Assembly: GCF_001006805.1 (NCBI RefSeq)
Contig: NZ_LN811369.1
Span: 1-32,806, forward strand
DNA: 32,806 nucleotides
Source: Microvirga massiliensis
GTDB taxonomy: Bacteria; Pseudomonadota; Alphaproteobacteria; Rhizobiales; Beijerinckiaceae
Direction of reading: 5' to 3'
The notes below the pieces were generated by a model that saw only the letters and a list, made by a program, of their open reading frames with translations, searched no databases and had not been told where the DNA came from. A program made the position numbers and the translations under genes. Positions 23,220 through 32,462 of the stretch are shown here, piece after piece. Each line of letters opens with the position of its first letter. The first letter of the stretch is position 1.

Positions 23220-25166
23220 ATGCTTCCCTCGAACGACTTCTTTGCGAACTATTCTCGCTCCTACGAGACGCGACGCGAGACGGAGTTGACCCTCGCGGAA
23301 TATCTCGAAGGATGCCGCGACGATCCCATGATGTATGCGAGCACTCCGGAGCGGATTCTCGCGGCCATCGGCGAGCCGGAACTCGTCGACACCGCCCGGG
23401 ATCCCCGACTCGGCCGCATCTTCATGAACAGGACGATCCGGGTCTATCCCGCGTTCTCCGAGTTTTACGGGATGGAGGAGACGATCGAGCGGATCGTCAG
23501 CTTCTTCCGGCACGCTGCGCAGGGCCTGGAGGAGCGCAAGCAAATCCTCTACCTCCTGGGCCCGGTCGGCGGCGGCAAGTCCTCCCTGGCAGAGCGCCTC
23601 AAGGCTCTGATGGAGGTCCATCCGATCTATGTCCTAAAGGCCGGCAACGAGATCAGCCCGGTCTTCGAGAGCCCTCTCGGACTTTTCGACCCTGAGCAGG
23701 ACGGCCCTCGGATCGAAGAGCGCTACGGCATCCCGCGCCGGCGCCTCACCACGATCATGAGTCCATGGTGCCTGAAGCGGCTCGACGAGTTCAAGGGGGA
23801 TATCTCCCGGTTCCGGGTGGTGCGGATCGTGCCGTCGCGCCTCCGGCAGATTGCCGTCGCGAAAACCGAGCCCGGGGACGAGAACAACCAGGATATCTCC
23901 TCGCTCGTCGGAAAGGTCGACATCCGCAAGCTAGAGACGCTCTCGCAGGCCGATCCCGACGCCTACAGCTATTCCGGCGGGCTGAACCGCGCCAATCAGG
24001 GCATCCTCGAGTTCGTCGAGATGTTCAAGGCGCCGATCAAGATGCTGCACCCCCTGCTGACCGCCACCCAGGAGGGGAACTATGTCGGAACCGAGAACAT
24101 CGGCGCGATCCCGTTCTCCGGCATCATCATGGCGCATTCGAACGAGGCCGAGTGGCAGAGCTTCAAGGCCAACAAGAACAACGAGGCCTTCATCGATCGC
24201 ATCTACGTCATCAAGGTGCCCTACTGCCTTCGGGTCATGGAGGAGCAGAAGATCTACCAGAAGCTGATCCGGACCTCTGAGCTCGCGGGCGCCCCCTGCG
24301 CACCGGCGACGCTCGAGATGCTGGCGCAGTTCTCCGTCCTTTCACGGCTTCGTGAGCACGAGAATTCGAATCTGTTCTCCAAGATGCGCGTCTATGACGG
24401 CGAAAGCATCCGTGAGGTGGATCCGCGCGCCAGGAGCCTGCAGGAATACAAGGACACTGCCGGCGTCGACGAAGGCATGGACGGGATCTCGACGCGGTTC
24501 GCGTTCAAGGTGCTGGCCGCAACCTTCAACCACGATACGGTCGAAGTGTCCGCCGATCCTGTCCATCTGATGTATGTGCTGGAACAGGCCCTGCGCCGAG
24601 AGCAGCTGCCGGCCGAGACGGAGAAACGCTACATCGAGTTCATCCGCGCAGAGCTGGCGCCTCGTTATGCGGAATTCATCGGGAACGAGATCCAGAAGGC
24701 ATATCTCGAATCCTATCACGATTATGGGCAGAACCTCTTCGACCGCTATGTCGATTACGCGGATGCCTGGATCGAGGATCAGGATTTCAAGGATCCCGAT
24801 ACCGGACAGCTCCTCAACCGCGAGCTCCTTAACCAGGAGCTCAGCAAGACCGAGAAGCCGGCCGGCATCGCGAACCCGAAGGACTTCCGGAACGAGGTTG
24901 TCAAGTTTGCGTTGCGGGCTCGCGCCGCCAATGCCGGCCGCAATCCGTCCTGGACGAGCTACGAGAAGCTCCGGGAGGTGATCGAACGGCGTATGTTCTC
25001 GCAGGTCGAGGAGCTTCTGCCTGTCATCAGCTTTGGATCCAAGAAGGACACGGAAACGGAAAAGAAGCACGGCGAGTTCGTCCAGCGCATGATTGCCCGC
25101 GGTTACACCGAGCGGCAGGTGCGTCGCCTGGTCGAGTGGTACATGAGATTCAAGCAAGCGGGCTGA
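23220..25166 (+). CDS. prkA: PrkA family serine protein kinase
   Basis: A 648-residue PrkA (YeaG-like) protein: an N-terminal AAA-type ATPase domain plus a C-terminal kinase-like region. The P-loop is LLGPVGGGKSS (Walker A about residues 114-121). The segment GLFDPEQDGPRIEERYGIPRRRL and the TGTENIGAIPFSGIIMAHSNEAEW-like region are characteristic of the family. In E. coli and Bacillus, PrkA acts in nitrogen starvation, stationary phase and sporulation; protease activity has also been reported. It is the first of three same-strand genes (prkA, yeaH, spoVR) that are a conserved stress operon. The ATG at 23220 follows a weak AGGT site. Confidence 0.94.
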   Translation: MLPSNDFFANYSRSYETRRETELTLAEYLEGCRDDPMMYASTPERILAAIGEPELVDTARDPRLGRIFMNRTIRVYPAFSEFYGMEETIERIVSFFRHAAQGLEERKQILYLLGPVGGGKSSLAERLKALMEVHPIYVLKAGNEISPVFESPLGLFDPEQDGPRIEERYGIPRRRLTTIMSPWCLKRLDEFKGDISRFRVVRIVPSRLRQIAVAKTEPGDENNQDISSLVGKVDIRKLETLSQADPDAYSYSGGLNRANQGILEFVEMFKAPIKMLHPLLTATQEGNYVGTENIGAIPFSGIIMAHSNEAEWQSFKANKNNEAFIDRIYVIKVPYCLRVMEEQKIYQKLIRTSELAGAPCAPATLEMLAQFSVLSRLREHENSNLFSKMRVYDGESIREVDPRARSLQEYKDTAGVDEGMDGISTRFAFKVLAATFNHDTVEVSADPVHLMYVLEQALRREQLPAETEKRYIEFIRAELAPRYAEFIGNEIQKAYLESYHDYGQNLFDRYVDYADAWIEDQDFKDPDTGQLLNRELLNQELSKTEKPAGIANPKDFRNEVVKFALRARAANAGRNPSWTSYEKLREVIERRMFSQVEELLPVISFGSKKDTETEKKHGEFVQRMIARGYTERQVRRLVEWYMRFKQAG

Positions 25167-25188
25167 TGGGCCCCGGAGTAGCACTTCG

Positions 25189-26499
25189 ATGCATATCATC
25201 GACCGACGCCTGAACCCCGGCGGAAAGAGTCTTCCCAACCGCCAGAGGTTTCTGCGTCGCGCGAAGGCGCTCGTTCAGCGCGCGGTTCGCGACACGGCGG
25301 TCGACCGGGACGTCAAGGACCTGAACCGCGGTGGCGAGGTGGCCATCCCGACGGACGGGATCCGCGAGCCAACGTTCCGGCGGTCCGGCACAGGGGGCAT
25401 CAGGAACTATGTCCTGCCGGGCAACAAGAAATTCATCGAAGGCGACACGATCGAGCGCCCGGAAGGTGGTGCCGGCGCGGGCGGTTCCGAGGGCGGAACG
25501 GACGGAGGCGGCGAGGACGAGTTCCGGTTCATGTTGAGCCGCGAGGAGTTCCTCAAGCTCTTTCTCGACGATCTCGACCTCCCGAATCTCGCGAAGAGAC
25601 GCCTCGCGACGACCGAGGTTCATGGAATCAGACGAGCCGGGTTCACCTCGACGGGATCGCCGGCCAATCTCGCGCTGACCCGCACTCTTCGGAATTCTCT
25701 CGCCCGGCGCATCGCCATGCACCGCCCGGGTCGTGACGAACTGGCGCGGCTCGAGGCCGAAATCGCGGCTCTCGAGGAAGCGAGGGGCTCACAGGACGAA
25801 CTCATACGGCTGCGCGACGAGCTTGCACACCTCCTGCGCCGGAGCCGCCAAGTCCCCTACATCGATCCCGTCGATCTACGTTTCCGTCGCTTCGAGCCCT
25901 ACCCGAGGCCGATCACACAGGCCGCCATGTTCTGCCTGATGGACGTGTCGGGTTCGATGACCGAACACATGAAGGATCTCGCCAAGCGGTTCTTCATGCT
26001 GCTGCACATCTTCCTGAAGCACCGTTACCAGCACGTCGAGATCATCTTCATTCGCCATACCCATGAAGCGAAGGAGGTCGACGAGCAGACCTTCTTCTAC
26101 AGCCCCGAGACGGGAGGCACCCTGGTTTCCTCGGCGCTGCTGGAGATGCAGCGGGTCGTCGAGGCCCGGTATCCGCCGGAGAATTGGAATATCTATGCTG
26201 CCCAGGCATCGGATGGCGACAACTCTCCTCAGGATGGCAGCACCAGCGCAGCGCTCCTCCGTGAGGTCATCCTTCCCGTCTGTCAGTACTTCGCCTATCT
26301 CGAAGTCGGGAGCGAGCACAGCGAGAGTTCACTCGGCTTCGTCGCCCACAAGACCACGCTCTGGCGTACCTACGAAGCCGTGATGGATACGAGCGGCACG
26401 ATGGCGATGCGCAAGGTGAACCACCGCCGCGAGATTTACCCGGTCTTCCGCGATCTCTTCAAGAGACGCGGCGCGGGAGCGGAAGCGAAGGTCCCATGA
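25189..26499 (+). CDS. yeaH: YeaH/UPF0229 family protein with VWA-like domain
   Basis: A UPF0229 (YeaH) protein of 436 residues. The N-terminal half is basic and charged, with IIDRRLNPGGKSLPNRQRFLRRAK at the start and a glycine-rich linker (GGAGAGGSEGGTDGGGED, about residues 95-115). The C-terminal half from about residue 245 resembles a von Willebrand factor A domain, with a metal-site motif DVSGSM at about 252-257 and a later ASDGDN segment. The family works with PrkA, probably as a partner or adaptor in the starvation response; its biochemistry is unknown. It starts 22 bp after prkA and overlaps spoVR by 4 bp. Confidence 0.93.
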   Translation: MHIIDRRLNPGGKSLPNRQRFLRRAKALVQRAVRDTAVDRDVKDLNRGGEVAIPTDGIREPTFRRSGTGGIRNYVLPGNKKFIEGDTIERPEGGAGAGGSEGGTDGGGEDEFRFMLSREEFLKLFLDDLDLPNLAKRRLATTEVHGIRRAGFTSTGSPANLALTRTLRNSLARRIAMHRPGRDELARLEAEIAALEEARGSQDELIRLRDELAHLLRRSRQVPYIDPVDLRFRRFEPYPRPITQAAMFCLMDVSGSMTEHMKDLAKRFFMLLHIFLKHRYQHVEIIFIRHTHEAKEVDEQTFFYSPETGGTLVSSALLEMQRVVEARYPPENWNIYAAQASDGDNSPQDGSTSAALLREVILPVCQYFAYLEVGSEHSESSLGFVAHKTTLWRTYEAVMDTSGTMAMRKVNHRREIYPVFRDLFKRRGAGAEAKVP

Positions 26500-28040
26500 A
26501 GCTGCATACGACCAACGACCTTCTCTTCTCGGGGAACGACTGGGACTTTGGAATGATCCAGCGCATCCATGATGCGGTGGAGGAAATTGCACGCGGTGAT
26601 CTAGGACTTGATGTTTACCCGAACCAAATCGAGGTGATCACCGCAGAACAGATGCTCGACGCCTATGCCTCCATTGGCATGCCGCTGTTCTACAAGCACT
26701 GGTCGTTCGGCAAACATTTCGCGATGCACGATGCCGGATACCGAAAGGGGTTCATGGGCCTCGCCTACGAGATCGTCATCAATTCGAATCCGTGCATCTC
26801 GTATATCATGGAAGAGAACACGGCGACGATGCAGACGCTCGTGATTGCCCACGCAGCCTTCGGTCACAATCATTTCTTCAAGAATAATTACCTGTTCCGT
26901 CAATGGACCGACGCCGACGGCATTCTGGACTATCTCGCATTCGCCAAGAGCTACGTGGAGCGCTGTGAAGAGAGGTACGGACACGCGGAGGTCGAGCGTC
27001 TGCTCGACGCAGCCCATGCCCTCATGTCTCACTCGGTCCACCGCTATCCGCGCAAGCGGCGTCCGGATTTGCGCTCCGAGGAGCGCCGGGAGCGGGAGCG
27101 ACAGGCCCATCGCGAGCAGACGTACAACGACCTGTGGCGCACCATTCCGACGAAAGGCAGCAGAGACGACAAGAAGCTGAGTGAGGAGCGGCGGCGCGCT
27201 CTTTTCGAACTGCCGCAGGAGAACATTCTCTACTTTCTCGAGAAGACCGCCCCTCGTCTCCAACCCTGGCAGCGGGAAATCCTGAGGATCGTCCGACATA
27301 TCGGGCAGTATTTCTATCCGCAGCGTCAGACGAAGGTCATGAACGAAGGCTGTGCGACCTACTGCCACTACTGTATCATGAACCTCCTGCATGAACGGGG
27401 CCGGATCTCGGACGGCTCGTTCTTCGAATTCCTCCAGTCACACACGAACGTGGTCCGGCAGCCTGAGTTCGACGAGCGTGGCTTCGGCGGATTGAATCCC
27501 TATGCGATCGGCTTCTCGATGATGCGGGATATCGAGCGCATCTGCCTGCAACCGACCGACGAGGACCGGACGTGGTTCCCAGAAATCGCAGGAACCGGCG
27601 ATGCCATGTCGGTCCTGCGGGACACCTGGGCGAATTACCGGGATGAAAGCTTCATCCTCCAGTTTCTCAGTCCGCGGTTGATCCGGGAATGGCGCATGTT
27701 CCATCTCGTCGACGATCCCGACGATCCGGAACTCAGGGTCGAGGTCATTCACAACGAGCGCGGCTACAGGCGGCTGCGGCAGTCCCTGGCACGCGAATAC
27801 GACGTCGCACGGGTCGACCCCGACATTCAGATCATCGATGTCGATCTCGCCGGCGACCGCCGCCTCGAGCTCCAGCACTCGGTGCTCAACCATATCCTCC
27901 TCCACAAGGAAGACGTCGACCAGGTCCTGCAGCACCTTGCAGACCTTTGGGGTTATGGCGTCCACCTGAAGGAGGTCGATCAAACGACAGGCGTGCTCCT
28001 CGCCGAACACACGGCACGGGCGCGAACGCCGTTCTGCTGA
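26496..28040 (+). CDS. spoVR: SpoVR/YcgB family protein
   Basis: A protein of 514 residues belonging to the SpoVR (YcgB) family, first known from Bacillus spore cortex formation but widespread in non-spore-formers as part of the PrkA operon. Family marks are HFAMHDAGYRKGFMGLAYEIVINSNPC, HAAFGHNHFFKNNYLF, NILYFLEKTAPRLQPWQREILRIVRHIGQYF, and MNEGCATYCHYCIMNLLHE. The many conserved His/Glu residues suggest a metal site, but no activity is established. The ATG at 26496 overlaps the YeaH stop (ATGA). It is the last gene of the operon, and decayed repeats rather than a clear terminator follow. Confidence 0.93.
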   Translation: MKLHTTNDLLFSGNDWDFGMIQRIHDAVEEIARGDLGLDVYPNQIEVITAEQMLDAYASIGMPLFYKHWSFGKHFAMHDAGYRKGFMGLAYEIVINSNPCISYIMEENTATMQTLVIAHAAFGHNHFFKNNYLFRQWTDADGILDYLAFAKSYVERCEERYGHAEVERLLDAAHALMSHSVHRYPRKRRPDLRSEERRERERQAHREQTYNDLWRTIPTKGSRDDKKLSEERRRALFELPQENILYFLEKTAPRLQPWQREILRIVRHIGQYFYPQRQTKVMNEGCATYCHYCIMNLLHERGRISDGSFFEFLQSHTNVVRQPEFDERGFGGLNPYAIGFSMMRDIERICLQPTDEDRTWFPEIAGTGDAMSVLRDTWANYRDESFILQFLSPRLIREWRMFHLVDDPDDPELRVEVIHNERGYRRLRQSLAREYDVARVDPDIQIIDVDLAGDRRLELQHSVLNHILLHKEDVDQVLQHLADLWGYGVHLKEVDQTTGVLLAEHTARARTPFC

Positions 28041-28096
28041 ATTTGGGCAGTTACGATCTATTCTTCGTAGAATTCCACCATACGATGCAACGCCCC

Positions 28097-28460
28097 TCTG
28101 TCATCGTGAACGGAGCGAAGCAGTCTAGCGGCACTGCAACTGTAAGGCTGGATGGCTTCGCCTGCGGTTCGCAACGGCGCAGTGGGCTTGGAGACTACTT
28201 CCGTTTCCGGCAGGGCTCTTCCCTTTCTCATGCCCGCACCGTCATTGCGAACGCAGTGAAGCAATCCAGCGGTGCATCCGTCGACGGGTAGATTGCTTCG
28301 CCTCCGGCTCGCAATGACGGTGAGGCGGCGGAAAGGGCAATGCATCGCGCCTCCGGCTCGCAGAGACGGTGGGCAACCTCTCGGGCTAGAGACCTGCGGT
28401 TCGCAAGGACGATGTGGCACTGAGACGGGCAGCGCATCACGCCTGTGGCTCGCAGTTCGG
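28097..28460. repeat. Cluster of cgtcattgcga-type dispersed palindromes
   Basis: The 459-bp gap after spoVR holds one fairly intact long hairpin and decayed copies of the same unit. The best copy is 28239-28320: CCGTCATTGCGA...GAAGCAATC paired with GATTGCTTCGCC...TCGCAATGACGG. A degenerate copy is at 28097-28179. Right-arm-only remnants lie at 28342-28370, 28393-28411 and 28432-28460, each with CCTSYGGYTCGCA. This is a dispersed palindrome type common in Hyphomicrobiales intergenic regions. Apart from these repeats no gene is supportable in the gap. Confidence 0.8.
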
Positions 28461-28499
28461 TCATGACTGGGGTGCAAATCTGAGTATCGTCTCCCAACC

Positions 28500-30413
28500 T
28501 CAAGATCCCGCAGGCCCCCTAACGATTACTGACGGAGCACTCCGCCGGTTGCGCGCGAACTGGCCGGCGATGACGATTCCGGCCAGGATTGCGCCGGCCA
28601 GATCGGTGAGCAGGCCCAGCTTGATGAGGCAGAAGGCCGCCGCGACGAGGAGAATGCGTTCCCATATAGCCGCCGCCGTCAGGAGATAGCCGTGCAGCCC
28701 GGCGGCCAGGAGCAGTGCTCCGGCCGTTGCGGTCATCGTTGCCGGAATAATGACCGTCCATGGGCCCTCCATCAGCAGCGCCGGCTCATAGACGAACATG
28801 AAGGGCACGATGAAACCCGCCGCGCCGATCTTCACGGAGGCGAGTCCGCTCTTCCAAAGGTCGGCCTTGGCGAGGCCCGCCGCCGCGAAGGTCGCAAGCG
28901 CCACAGGAGGCGTGATGGCCGACAGAATCGCGAAGTAGAAGGCGAACATGTGGGCGGCAGGCGCGACCACGCCGAGCTTGATCAGCGCCGGCACGAGCAG
29001 CGCCGTCATGATGATGTAGGCCGGCGTCGTCGGCATGCCCATGCCGAGCACGATCCCGGCGATCATGGTGAGGATCAGGGCCAGAAGCAGGGTGCTCTGG
29101 GCGAGGCCTACTACGACCTGCGTGAAGACGATCCCGGCGCCCGTGAGGGATACCACCCCGATGATGATGCCCGCGCAGGCACAGGCGAGTGCGACAGAGA
29201 GCGCGTTCCTCGACCCGTCGACCATCGCCTCGAGGACGTTGCGAAGAGTGACGTTGACGCGCGTCGAGCCGCGCAGGGCCGCTACCGGGAAGCACAGGAT
29301 TGTCCCGACGAGGGCCGCCATCGGCGCACTATAGCCCGAATACAGAACGAACAGGATAGCCATCACCGGTAGGAACAGATGCCCGCGCTCGCGCAGCACT
29401 GCGCCGAGCCGCGGCAGCTCAGATCGCGGCACACCGGCAAGTCCCAGGCGCTTGGCCTCGAAATGCACGGCGCCGAAGCAGGCAAGGTAGTAGAGAATCG
29501 CCGGGATGAGCGCCCAGAGGATCACCTGCCCGTAGGAGACCTGCATGAACTCCGCCATCACGAAGGCTGCGGCACCCATGATCGGCGGCATGATCTGCCC
29601 ACCCGTCGACGCCACTGCCTCTACACCGGCCGCGAAATGGGGCTTGAATCCCGAGCGCTTCATCAACGGAATGGAAATCGGGCCGTCGACCATGACGTTC
29701 GCGACTGCGGAGCCCGAAATGGTGCCGAAGAGGCTCGAGCTCACGACCGAGACCTTGCCGGGGCCACCGGCCGTGTGGCCTGTAAGGCTCATCGCAAAGT
29801 CCATGAAGAGCTGACCTGTTCCGGTGCGCTCCATGAAGGAACCGAACAGGACGAAGATCATCACGTATGCGGCCGAGACCCCTAGCGGTATGCCAAAAAT
29901 GCCCTCCGTGGTCATGAAGAGCTGATCGAGCAAACGCATGGGCTCGACGCGGGCGACGAGCAGTCCATAGGCCAGGAACACGATCGCGGTGAGCGGCAGT
30001 GCCCAGCCGATGAGGCGGCGTGTCGCCTCCATGATGATCACGACCAGCAAGGTCGCGAGCGCCATGTCGGCGGGGGTCAGGTCGTCGATATAGTAGATGC
30101 GGTTGACGACATAATCGTAGTTGACGAACAGATAGAGGATCGGCGCTGCCGAGAACGCGAGAAGCCCATAGTCCAGGAGGCTCGGGGGCTCGCCTGCTTT
30201 GGCGGCCGTGCGACGGAACAGCAGGAACGTCAGCACCAGCGCGAAGAGCAGGTGCGTGCCGCGAAAGATGATCGCCTCGGGCGCACCCGCTGCGATCGCC
30301 CACATGTGGTAGAGCACCATCGCCACTCCGACGAAGCCGGCGAGCAGGCGGACGATGCCGCCATGAGAGAAATCGACTCGCATCGGTTCCGTCGTGGTGT
30401 CGGTGGCGTCCAT
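28500..30413 (-). CDS. TRAP transporter fused permease (4TM/12TM)
   Basis: A fused small-plus-large TRAP permease of 637 residues with roughly 16 membrane segments, moving the substrate delivered by the TAXI binding protein using an ion gradient. The N-terminal part (about residues 20-150) is DctQ-like. The rest is DctM-like, with PLGVSAAYVMIFVLFGSFMERTGTGQLF, GGPGKVSVVSSSLFGTISGSAVANVM, TGGQIMPPIMGAAAFVMAEF and GMGMPTTPAYI, all highly typical of the fused family. The ATG at 30413 is chosen; a TTG at 30425 would add four residues. The binding-protein gene ends 156 bp upstream of this start, with a hairpin between them. Confidence 0.92.
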   Translation of the reverse strand: MDATDTTTEPMRVDFSHGGIVRLLAGFVGVAMVLYHMWAIAAGAPEAIIFRGTHLLFALVLTFLLFRRTAAKAGEPPSLLDYGLLAFSAAPILYLFVNYDYVVNRIYYIDDLTPADMALATLLVVIIMEATRRLIGWALPLTAIVFLAYGLLVARVEPMRLLDQLFMTTEGIFGIPLGVSAAYVMIFVLFGSFMERTGTGQLFMDFAMSLTGHTAGGPGKVSVVSSSLFGTISGSAVANVMVDGPISIPLMKRSGFKPHFAAGVEAVASTGGQIMPPIMGAAAFVMAEFMQVSYGQVILWALIPAILYYLACFGAVHFEAKRLGLAGVPRSELPRLGAVLRERGHLFLPVMAILFVLYSGYSAPMAALVGTILCFPVAALRGSTRVNVTLRNVLEAMVDGSRNALSVALACACAGIIIGVVSLTGAGIVFTQVVVGLAQSTLLLALILTMIAGIVLGMGMPTTPAYIIMTALLVPALIKLGVVAPAAHMFAFYFAILSAITPPVALATFAAAGLAKADLWKSGLASVKIGAAGFIVPFMFVYEPALLMEGPWTVIIPATMTATAGALLLAAGLHGYLLTAAAIWERILLVAAAFCLIKLGLLTDLAGAILAGIVIAGQFARNRRSAPSVIVRGPAGS

Positions 30414-30534
30414 GACGATGCTCAACTACTAGAGACAAACGAAACCCACCAAAACTGCACCGGGGTGATGAGCGCATGCCCTTTCATTCCCGGTGGGTCA
30501 GCTCCGTCGGTGGAAAACGAACAGGTAGCGAGTA

Positions 30535-30562
30535 CCGCGCCGCTGCACCGGCAGCAGCGCGG
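30535..30562 (-). promoter_or_regulatory. Post-stop hairpin between TAXI and permease genes
   Basis: Arms of 12 bp (30535-30546 and 30551-30562) pair with one mismatch around a 4-nt loop, starting 7 bp after the TAXI stop codon. No U-tract follows. Such a hairpin right after a binding-protein gene often stabilises the upstream mRNA or attenuates the permease gene; here this is inferred from position only. Confidence 0.5.
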
Positions 30563-30569
30563 CTTGGTC

Positions 30570-31511
30570 TCACATCGTCTTCACGCCGATGCCCTGTTCC
30601 TTGTAGAAGCGCGCCGCACCGGGGTGGAACGGCACGCCGATGTCCTCCGCCATCTCCTTGGGCGTGAGCCCCGCCATCGCCTTGTTCGTGGCCGCCATAG
30701 AGGGCACGTGTTCCGCCATGGCCTTGGTCATGCGGTAGACGGTGTCCTCCGGCATGTCGCAGGAGGCGACGATATGGGTAGCGTAGCCGATCACCTTCAC
30801 GTCCGTGTCCTGCTTCGGGTAGGTCCCCTTCGGCACGGTCACGAGCGTGTAGCCGGGATTCATCTTCTTCATCTCGGGAAGTGAGCCGGACAAATCGAGG
30901 AGCTTCACGTCCCGCGCTGCTGCGAGATCCATCACCGAACCCGACGGGATCGCAGTGCCGAGCGAGAAGGCCTGGGCATGGCCGTCCTTCATCTGCTCCA
31001 CGGAATCCGTATAGGAGACGAAGCTCACCTTCACGTCGTTGTAGCTCATCCCGTGGGCCTTCAGGAGCTGCTGCGTGATCAGCTCGCCGGTATTGCCGCG
31101 GGGCTGGGTGGTGATCGGCTTGCCCTTGAGATCGGTCACCTTCTCGATCCCCGAGTCCGCCGGCACGAGCACTTGAAAATACTGGGGATAGAGCGTTGCG
31201 ACGTTGCAGACTTTCTTATGCGGCTTGGTGAACGGCGGATTGCCCATGAGCGCATCGACCGTCGAAATCGAGTTTCCGAAGCCGACTTCCGTCTTTCCCT
31301 CCTCGATTCCGCGCACGTTTGCGATGCCTGCCCCTGGCAGGGACTGGACACTCGTGCCCGGAATGGCCTTCTCCCACATATCCTTGAGCTGCCCCCCGAG
31401 TGGAACCCAGACGCCGCCCTGTGGGCCGGTCATCAGGCGGATCTCTGCGGCCTGTGCGCCGGTTGCAGCGAAAAAGGTCGTGGCTGCAGCCAGCAGCATG
31501 GTCTTGAGCAT
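30570..31511 (-). CDS. TAXI family TRAP transporter solute-binding protein
   Basis: A periplasmic binding protein of 313 residues. The signal peptide is about residues 1-21 (MLKTMLLAAATTFFAATGAQA, cleavage before AEIRLMTG). The mature part begins with the family strand MTGPQGGVWVPLGGQLKDMW. IEEGKTEVGFGNSISTVDALMG and VTDLKGKPITTQPRGNTGEL follow, and it ends with HPGAARFYKEQGI, as TAXI proteins do. The ATG at 31511 has GGAG about 7 bases upstream. It forms a two-gene transporter unit with the fused permease. TAXI substrates known elsewhere include glutamate and other organic acids, but the ligand here is unknown. Confidence 0.92.
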   Translation of the reverse strand: MLKTMLLAAATTFFAATGAQAAEIRLMTGPQGGVWVPLGGQLKDMWEKAIPGTSVQSLPGAGIANVRGIEEGKTEVGFGNSISTVDALMGNPPFTKPHKKVCNVATLYPQYFQVLVPADSGIEKVTDLKGKPITTQPRGNTGELITQQLLKAHGMSYNDVKVSFVSYTDSVEQMKDGHAQAFSLGTAIPSGSVMDLAAARDVKLLDLSGSLPEMKKMNPGYTLVTVPKGTYPKQDTDVKVIGYATHIVASCDMPEDTVYRMTKAMAEHVPSMAATNKAMAGLTPKEMAEDIGVPFHPGAARFYKEQGIGVKTM

Positions 31512-31565
31512 CTGTCTCCTCTATCCTTGTTGCACCGCCGCGGGTCGAACCACGACGGAACGTGC

Positions 31566-31588
31566 TTCTGCCGGATTAGCCGGCAGAA
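31566..31588. promoter_or_regulatory. Palindrome upstream of the TAXI gene
   Basis: Perfect 9-bp arms TTCTGCCGG and CCGGCAGAA around ATTAG, 54 bp upstream of the TAXI ATG. The size and position suit an operator for a dimeric regulator of the transporter. A hairpin ending the cyclase transcript is unlikely because 200 bp separate them and no U-tract follows. Confidence 0.45.
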
Positions 31589-31790
31589 ACTCAGGTCCGC
31601 AGGCGCATGATCGTTCCTGGCTCTCCTCCGGACATCAGCCTCTCACCGGCCTGGGGGAAGCGTTCCATCCTGAACGAGGCACGTCAAGTCGAATGGCGAA
31701 GTCGCCCCTTTTTGCAATGCAGCAAACGAACAGGGTTTGCAGTCAATCGTGACAGTCGCTCCCGACAGATGGCAGCGCATATCTGGTGCC

Positions 31791-32462
31791 TTACAGCTGA
31801 AGCCCTTCGATCGCAAAGGCACGCGCCGGTGCTCCGTCTGCATGCGGGATCAAGAGCGGAGCAGCACACAGGAAGGTCCGCGGGTTCTCGAGCGCACTCG
31901 TGTTGACCAGATATTCGATGAGAGTAATCCCCGCACTGAGCAGCACATCATGAGTGACGTGCTGCTCATTCGGAACCGACTTGCCCTCGAGGAGAAGGCG
32001 AATTGGATAGTCCTGGGGAAAGTCGAAGGCCACTGCAGCCGGCTTGCGTGCAAACAGCCACTCGGCCGCTTCTCGCGTAAGCCATGGTGCATCCGTCCAG
32101 AAGGCAGGCGATCGATAATCCCGCTTCCTGTCCCATCCAGCCGACAGGAGAAGGATTTCACCATCAGGACCTCCAGGATCGGCAGCCGCGAGACGATCGG
32201 GCCCGATCGCGGTATTCGGCTCCACATCTCGAAGATTGATTACCCGGCAGGGGCCCACCACGTGTCGAAGAGGAGTTGCCTCAATGGTCGGAGCACGGGC
32301 GACGAAATGCGCCTGTGCATCGACATGCGTAAAGCCATGGCACGTCGTCCCGATACGCGTGATACGGAACTGGTCCCCGGCTGAAATATTGCCGCTGACT
32401 CGCACCTCCGGCTTCCACCGGAAATGCTCTTCAATGGGCATGCTGAGGTCGATGATCTGCAT
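31791..32462 (-). CDS. Cyclase family metal-dependent hydrolase
   Basis: A 223-residue protein of the cyclase/kynurenine-formamidase-like family. The metal motif is HGFTHVDAQAHF (His42, His46, Asp48 and His52). The consensus is HxGTHxDxPxHF, and here Gly is Phe and Pro is Gln. The start IIDLSMPIEEHF, the centre ILLLSAGWDRKRDY, and AVAFDFPQDYP followed by HDVLLSAGITLIEYLVN fit the family. The ATG at 32462 has GGAAGG upstream. Members hydrolyse N-formylkynurenine, isatin or cyclic amides and esters; the substrate here is unknown. It lies between the transporter and a dehydrogenase on the same strand and may act on the imported compound. Confidence 0.85.
   Translation of the reverse strand: MQIIDLSMPIEEHFRWKPEVRVSGNISAGDQFRITRIGTTCHGFTHVDAQAHFVARAPTIEATPLRHVVGPCRVINLRDVEPNTAIGPDRLAAADPGGPDGEILLLSAGWDRKRDYRSPAFWTDAPWLTREAAEWLFARKPAAVAFDFPQDYPIRLLLEGKSVPNEQHVTHDVLLSAGITLIEYLVNTSALENPRTFLCAAPLLIPHADGAPARAFAIEGLQL

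Noticed and set aside
28097..28460. Repeated units after spoVR considered as a CRISPR array
   Set aside because: Units are irregularly spaced, differ in length, are mostly half-palindromes, and no cas genes are nearby.
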